DNA of 12,561 nucleotides, taken from assembly GCA_035286585.1 (NCBI GenBank), contig DATEDC010000104.1:1-12561 (forward strand). Reading direction: 5' to 3'. Positions 10,171 through 12,561 of this stretch are shown here, piece after piece. A program made the position numbers and the translations under genes. Position 1 is the first letter of the stretch, and each line of letters opens with the position of its first letter. Origin of the DNA: DSOS01 sp035286585. Its GTDB lineage: Bacteria; Chloroflexota; Anaerolineae; Anaerolineales; UBA4823. The notes under the pieces were generated by a model. It had not been told where the DNA came from. It saw only the letters and a list, made by a program, of their open reading frames with translations, and made no database searches.

Positions 10171-10185
10171 GGTGAGCTACTCACC
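10171..10185 (-). terminator. Possible terminator after the membrane spermidine-synthase-like gene
   Basis: GGTGAG (minus strand), a TAG loop and CTCACC make a perfect six-base-pair hairpin eight bases past the stop codon of the gene ending at 10194. It is followed on the minus strand by TTAATCGTTAATAAG, T-rich but without a continuous run, so termination may be weak. Confidence 0.35.
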
Positions 10186-10193
10186 GGCGTCAC

Positions 10194-12305
10194 TCATCTC
10201 TTATGCCAGCGGCTGGCGAGCATAGCTCCAAAGTACAGGCCGATAGCCAGCAAATACAGGCTCTTTATGCCCCACCAGATGGAAGCGTACTCCAACGCCC
10301 CTCCAACGACCGAGCCGCTAAAGTTGGATGCCAGCGGCTTGGAGGTTTCGCCAAAGCGGCGCAAGGATTCAGAGAAGATAATCCCGGCAAAAAATAACGG
10401 CATGGTGAGTAAAAAGGTGCTGGTGGCCCCGCGCAGCGCAGGGGATAGTCCCGCTAAACGACTCAAAGGGAAGAACAGGCTTACCAGCAGGCTGAGAAAG
10501 AGCAAAATATAGATCGCTCGCAGGTTGATCCTTTTAGTTCGCAAGACGAGCAGGTTTGCCAGCAAGGCCATAACCAACACGCCGGAGATTGCCAGTGCGT
10601 TCACCAGCCAGGTCGTCCCAAAGAGCAAAGCCAGCTCGGTAATGGCTTTGAATTCGATCAGCAGGAAAGCAGCCCCCAACAGCCAGAAATGCCAGTTTGG
10701 GCGCAAAGCCTCCGGGAAGGAGCGCGATATCAACGCCAGGCAGAGCAAACCGATCAACAGGAGAGCTTGCCAGTAGGCAGGGGGGACTTTCCTGCCGCGC
10801 ATGTACAGATACGGCCAGTCATCGGAAGCCAACGGTACTTGGTCGTAGCCTGGGTCAGGCCGCCAGGGTGAGAGCCCGGATTGTGAAACCTGTTCCTCGC
10901 TGAGAGGGCCAGCAACGAAGGTCAGGCCTAACTCCGCTGCATAAAAATAGAGTCTCTCGGCGCCAAACACGGACGCCATCATCCGCCCGAGCCTCTCCTC
11001 CATCCACTTCTCCTTCGCTGCGAAGGTAAGAGACACGATCCCATCTTCTTTCAATAGGCCTTCGACCTGTTCGAAACTCTGGAGGGTGTAAACAAAAGAA
11101 TCCAGGCGGACGCTGGACATGCTCGAGAGCAAGGTGTGCGAGTCGAGCAGCCCAAAAACGATCAGGTCGAATTTCTCATTGCTTTTGTTGAAATACGAGC
11201 GGGCGTCATCCACGACGACATGGACGCGAGCATCCTCGTATGGTTTTTCCGGATGATAGCGCTCACCGAAATCCAGGATCGATGCGTCAATATCTACAGC
11301 CTCCACAGAGCCCATATGATTGCGGATCGCCGCGGCGACGTCATTACCCATTCCAGCCCCGACGATCAGCACTTTACTGCCTGGGCTGACAAATTGGTAG
11401 GGTAAGTTGTATTCGTAGGCGATGGTATCCAGCTCCGGAAGGTTGACCTGGCGAATAAAATCCTCGGATAGATTGAGAGCGGATTGGTAAAAAACTTGCT
11501 GGACGTTCAAATGGTACCCAACTTGCCACGATTCTCCATCTCTCCCCTCAATCTCTAATTCTGAAAGGCTTAAGCGATTGTATGGCGACCAGGTAGCCTG
11601 GCTGCCGGATAATTGGATCGCGGCTAATGGTAAAACCAGCAACAATAAGTTAAAACGGTTATTTTTCACCCCCGGTTGTTTATATAGTAGATACCCGATC
11701 ACGAACAACCCAAACCACAAGAGTGGGGGGGTGCGCAGGTAAGAAACCAGCGTGAATGCCCAAACGCCGATCAGGCTGGCCAGGATATTGACAACATAGG
11801 CGGGCACGGGCTGATGCCGTGCCATTTCCTTGCCAATGAGCTGCCCCAAGGGGATGAATAAAAACACGATGAACAAGAAAAAAACGATGACCGTGCCGAG
11901 AAATATAATCAATGAAAGCCAGCTCGATAGTTGGGCAGGAAACCAGAAAAATTCATCCTGACTCCCCGGGTAAACGATATGCTTCGTAGAGGTGATCTTG
12001 TTGAAGGCGATCACCAGAATTACAAAAATCGCCAATAAGAGCGCAAAGGCAGAACTGTAATCCCGCCCTTTGCCTACCAGGCTGAACCCAATGGAAAGGC
12101 CCAGAAAAGCTGCCAGGAGGGGCAGGTTCTTGAAATACGCGAACAGCCTGACTTCGCCCGCTATCCAGCGGATGACAGCCAGCTCCAGAAAAAGGCTCAG
12201 CGCGCTGATCAGGAATAACGGGCCCCACCTGACCAATAAATTCTGTTTTGCGATGGATTGGGAAGCCAGCAGTGCCGGGCCTATCGTCTCGCCTTGGATC
12301 GACAT
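10194..12305 (-). CDS. Polytopic membrane protein with a central spermidine-synthase-like domain
   Basis: An N-terminal block of about seven hydrophobic segments (28-48, 60-78, 86-101, 128-154, 168-189, 193-208, 218-233) precedes a soluble Rossmann domain (about 240-500), followed by about six more helices (511-526, 537-556, 562-588, 597-614, 627-645, 675-698). The Rossmann core shows 'VLIVGAGMGNDV' (312-323), acidic 'EAVDID' (335-340) and 'VVDDARSYF' (364-372), the nucleotide-binding pattern of spermidine synthases and related methyltransferases. The 'SDDWPYLYMR' segment (494-503) and the C-terminal 'GGALEY' (668-673) recur in membrane members of this superfamily. The usual catalytic 'D-S-x-D-P' is replaced by 'GLLDSHT' (385-391), and the polyamine-site 'YHE' is not recognisable, so aminopropyl transfer is doubtful. 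GGAG seven bases before the ATG (12313-12316) supports the start. The actual substrate is unknown. Confidence 0.88.
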   Translation of the reverse strand: MSIQGETIGPALLASQSIAKQNLLVRWGPLFLISALSLFLELAVIRWIAGEVRLFAYFKNLPLLAAFLGLSIGFSLVGKGRDYSSAFALLLAIFVILVIAFNKITSTKHIVYPGSQDEFFWFPAQLSSWLSLIIFLGTVIVFFLFIVFLFIPLGQLIGKEMARHQPVPAYVVNILASLIGVWAFTLVSYLRTPPLLWFGLFVIGYLLYKQPGVKNNRFNLLLLVLPLAAIQLSGSQATWSPYNRLSLSELEIEGRDGESWQVGYHLNVQQVFYQSALNLSEDFIRQVNLPELDTIAYEYNLPYQFVSPGSKVLIVGAGMGNDVAAAIRNHMGSVEAVDIDASILDFGERYHPEKPYEDARVHVVVDDARSYFNKSNEKFDLIVFGLLDSHTLLSSMSSVRLDSFVYTLQSFEQVEGLLKEDGIVSLTFAAKEKWMEERLGRMMASVFGAERLYFYAAELGLTFVAGPLSEEQVSQSGLSPWRPDPGYDQVPLASDDWPYLYMRGRKVPPAYWQALLLIGLLCLALISRSFPEALRPNWHFWLLGAAFLLIEFKAITELALLFGTTWLVNALAISGVLVMALLANLLVLRTKRINLRAIYILLFLSLLVSLFFPLSRLAGLSPALRGATSTFLLTMPLFFAGIIFSESLRRFGETSKPLASNFSGSVVGGALEYASIWWGIKSLYLLAIGLYFGAMLASRWHKR

Positions 12306-12331
12306 TTTTTTTCTCCACGGATTTGGGAATC

Positions 12332-12346
12332 AGTGTATTTTACACT
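12332..12346. promoter_or_regulatory. Operator-like inverted repeat over a candidate -10
   Basis: AGTGTA, a TTT spacer and TACACT form a perfect six-base inverted repeat about 27 bases upstream of the membrane-protein start. A TAAAAT candidate -10 for that gene (minus strand, 12337-12342) lies inside it, so a bound protein would block transcription. No good -35 was found 16-18 bases upstream. No regulator can be named. Confidence 0.4.
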
Positions 12347-12432
12347 CGAAAGCCCTTCTGGGATTGCAGATTGCCAATTTTTCAATTATCCCCCAAGACG
12401 CGGATTACCGGGCAAATCCAAGGTTTTCATTT

Positions 12433-12460
12433 TTGATAACCTATGTATTCGATTTATAAT
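12433..12460 (+). promoter_or_regulatory. Promoter of the right-edge gene
   Basis: TTGATA (12433-12438), a 16-base spacer and a perfect TATAAT (12455-12460) form a strong sigma-70-type promoter. Transcription would begin near 12467, leaving a leader of about 15 bases that contains the ribosome site GGAGAG (12469-12474). Confidence 0.7.
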
Positions 12461-12481
12461 TCACTCCCGGAGAGCTTATCC

Positions 12482-12561
12482 ATGCAAAAAGATTGGCCGC
12501 GCCTGCTCAAAATGCTGCATGAAGAACTGGGATACGCCGTGCGCGAGGGTAAACCCTCCCT
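12482..12561 (+). CDS. Start of an unidentified gene (3' partial)
   Basis: The ATG at 12482 stands seven bases after GGAGAG and about 20 bases after a consensus promoter, and the frame is open to the window edge. The 26 complete codons give a soluble start rich in charged and Leu residues ('MQKDWPRLLKMLHEELGY' then 'AVREGKPS'), likely an alpha helix. No signal peptide or membrane helix is visible. Too little is present to assign a family. It is divergent from the membrane-protein gene at 12305, sharing the 176-base gap. Confidence 0.7.
   Translation, partial: MQKDWPRLLKMLHEELGYAVREGKPS

Noticed and set aside
10194..12305. Naming the membrane protein speE
   Set aside because: The nucleotide-binding core fits, but the catalytic and polyamine-binding motifs of SpeE are not recognisable, so the symbol would overstate the evidence.

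Overview
The window looks like a chromosomal segment of a Chloroflexota bacterium, most plausibly class Anaerolineae. This is inferred from several traits: a lipoprotein with a Thr-Pro-rich linker, an ECF sigma factor paired with a large FecR-domain membrane protein whose N-terminus resembles the 'G-x-S/P-L..L..P..A..L' motif of Chloroflexota sigma-linked proteins, a membrane-embedded spermidine-synthase-like protein, and moderately GC-rich coding DNA with AT-rich gaps. No rRNA, tRNA, CRISPR array, insertion sequence or phage gene was found. This is mostly ordinary housekeeping and cell-envelope DNA rather than a mobile island.

Layout. The left edge holds the 3' part of a plus-strand gene (to 947): the C-terminal end of an alpha/beta hydrolase fused to a two-helix membrane domain resembling GIDE. 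It converges on and overlaps a complete minus-strand uvrA (906-3845). A 412-base gap (3846-4257) carries the uvrA promoter(s), an inverted repeat, and hairpin terminators for the next unit. That unit is a two-gene minus-strand operon (4258-7711): an ECF sigma factor overlapping by 8 bases a 967-residue single-pass protein with FecR, two DUF5666-like domains, three DUF7507-type repeats and two copies of a small helical module joined by a PPGRSN-repeat linker. After a 356-base gap come three separate minus-strand genes: an AIM24-family protein (8068-8841), a lipoprotein alpha/beta hydrolase (8959-10095), and a 703-residue polytopic protein with a central spermidine-synthase-like Rossmann domain (10194-12305). 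At the right edge a divergent plus-strand gene begins (12482) behind a good promoter.

How the parts may work together. uvrA is the damage-recognition ATPase of nucleotide excision repair and stands alone. The sigma gene and its overlapping partner look like a signal-transduction pair: the partner has a cytoplasmic N-terminus, one membrane helix and a very long exported part, so it could sense or display something at the surface and control the sigma factor. The remaining envelope genes have their own apparent signals and no evident shared pathway.

The most unusual elements are the architecture of the sigma-linked receptor, with its duplicated C-terminal helical module, the hydrolase-GIDE-like fusion at the left edge, and the membrane spermidine-synthase-like protein in which the usual catalytic motif is not recognisable. 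I found no clear evidence of a wholly new defence or mobile system.
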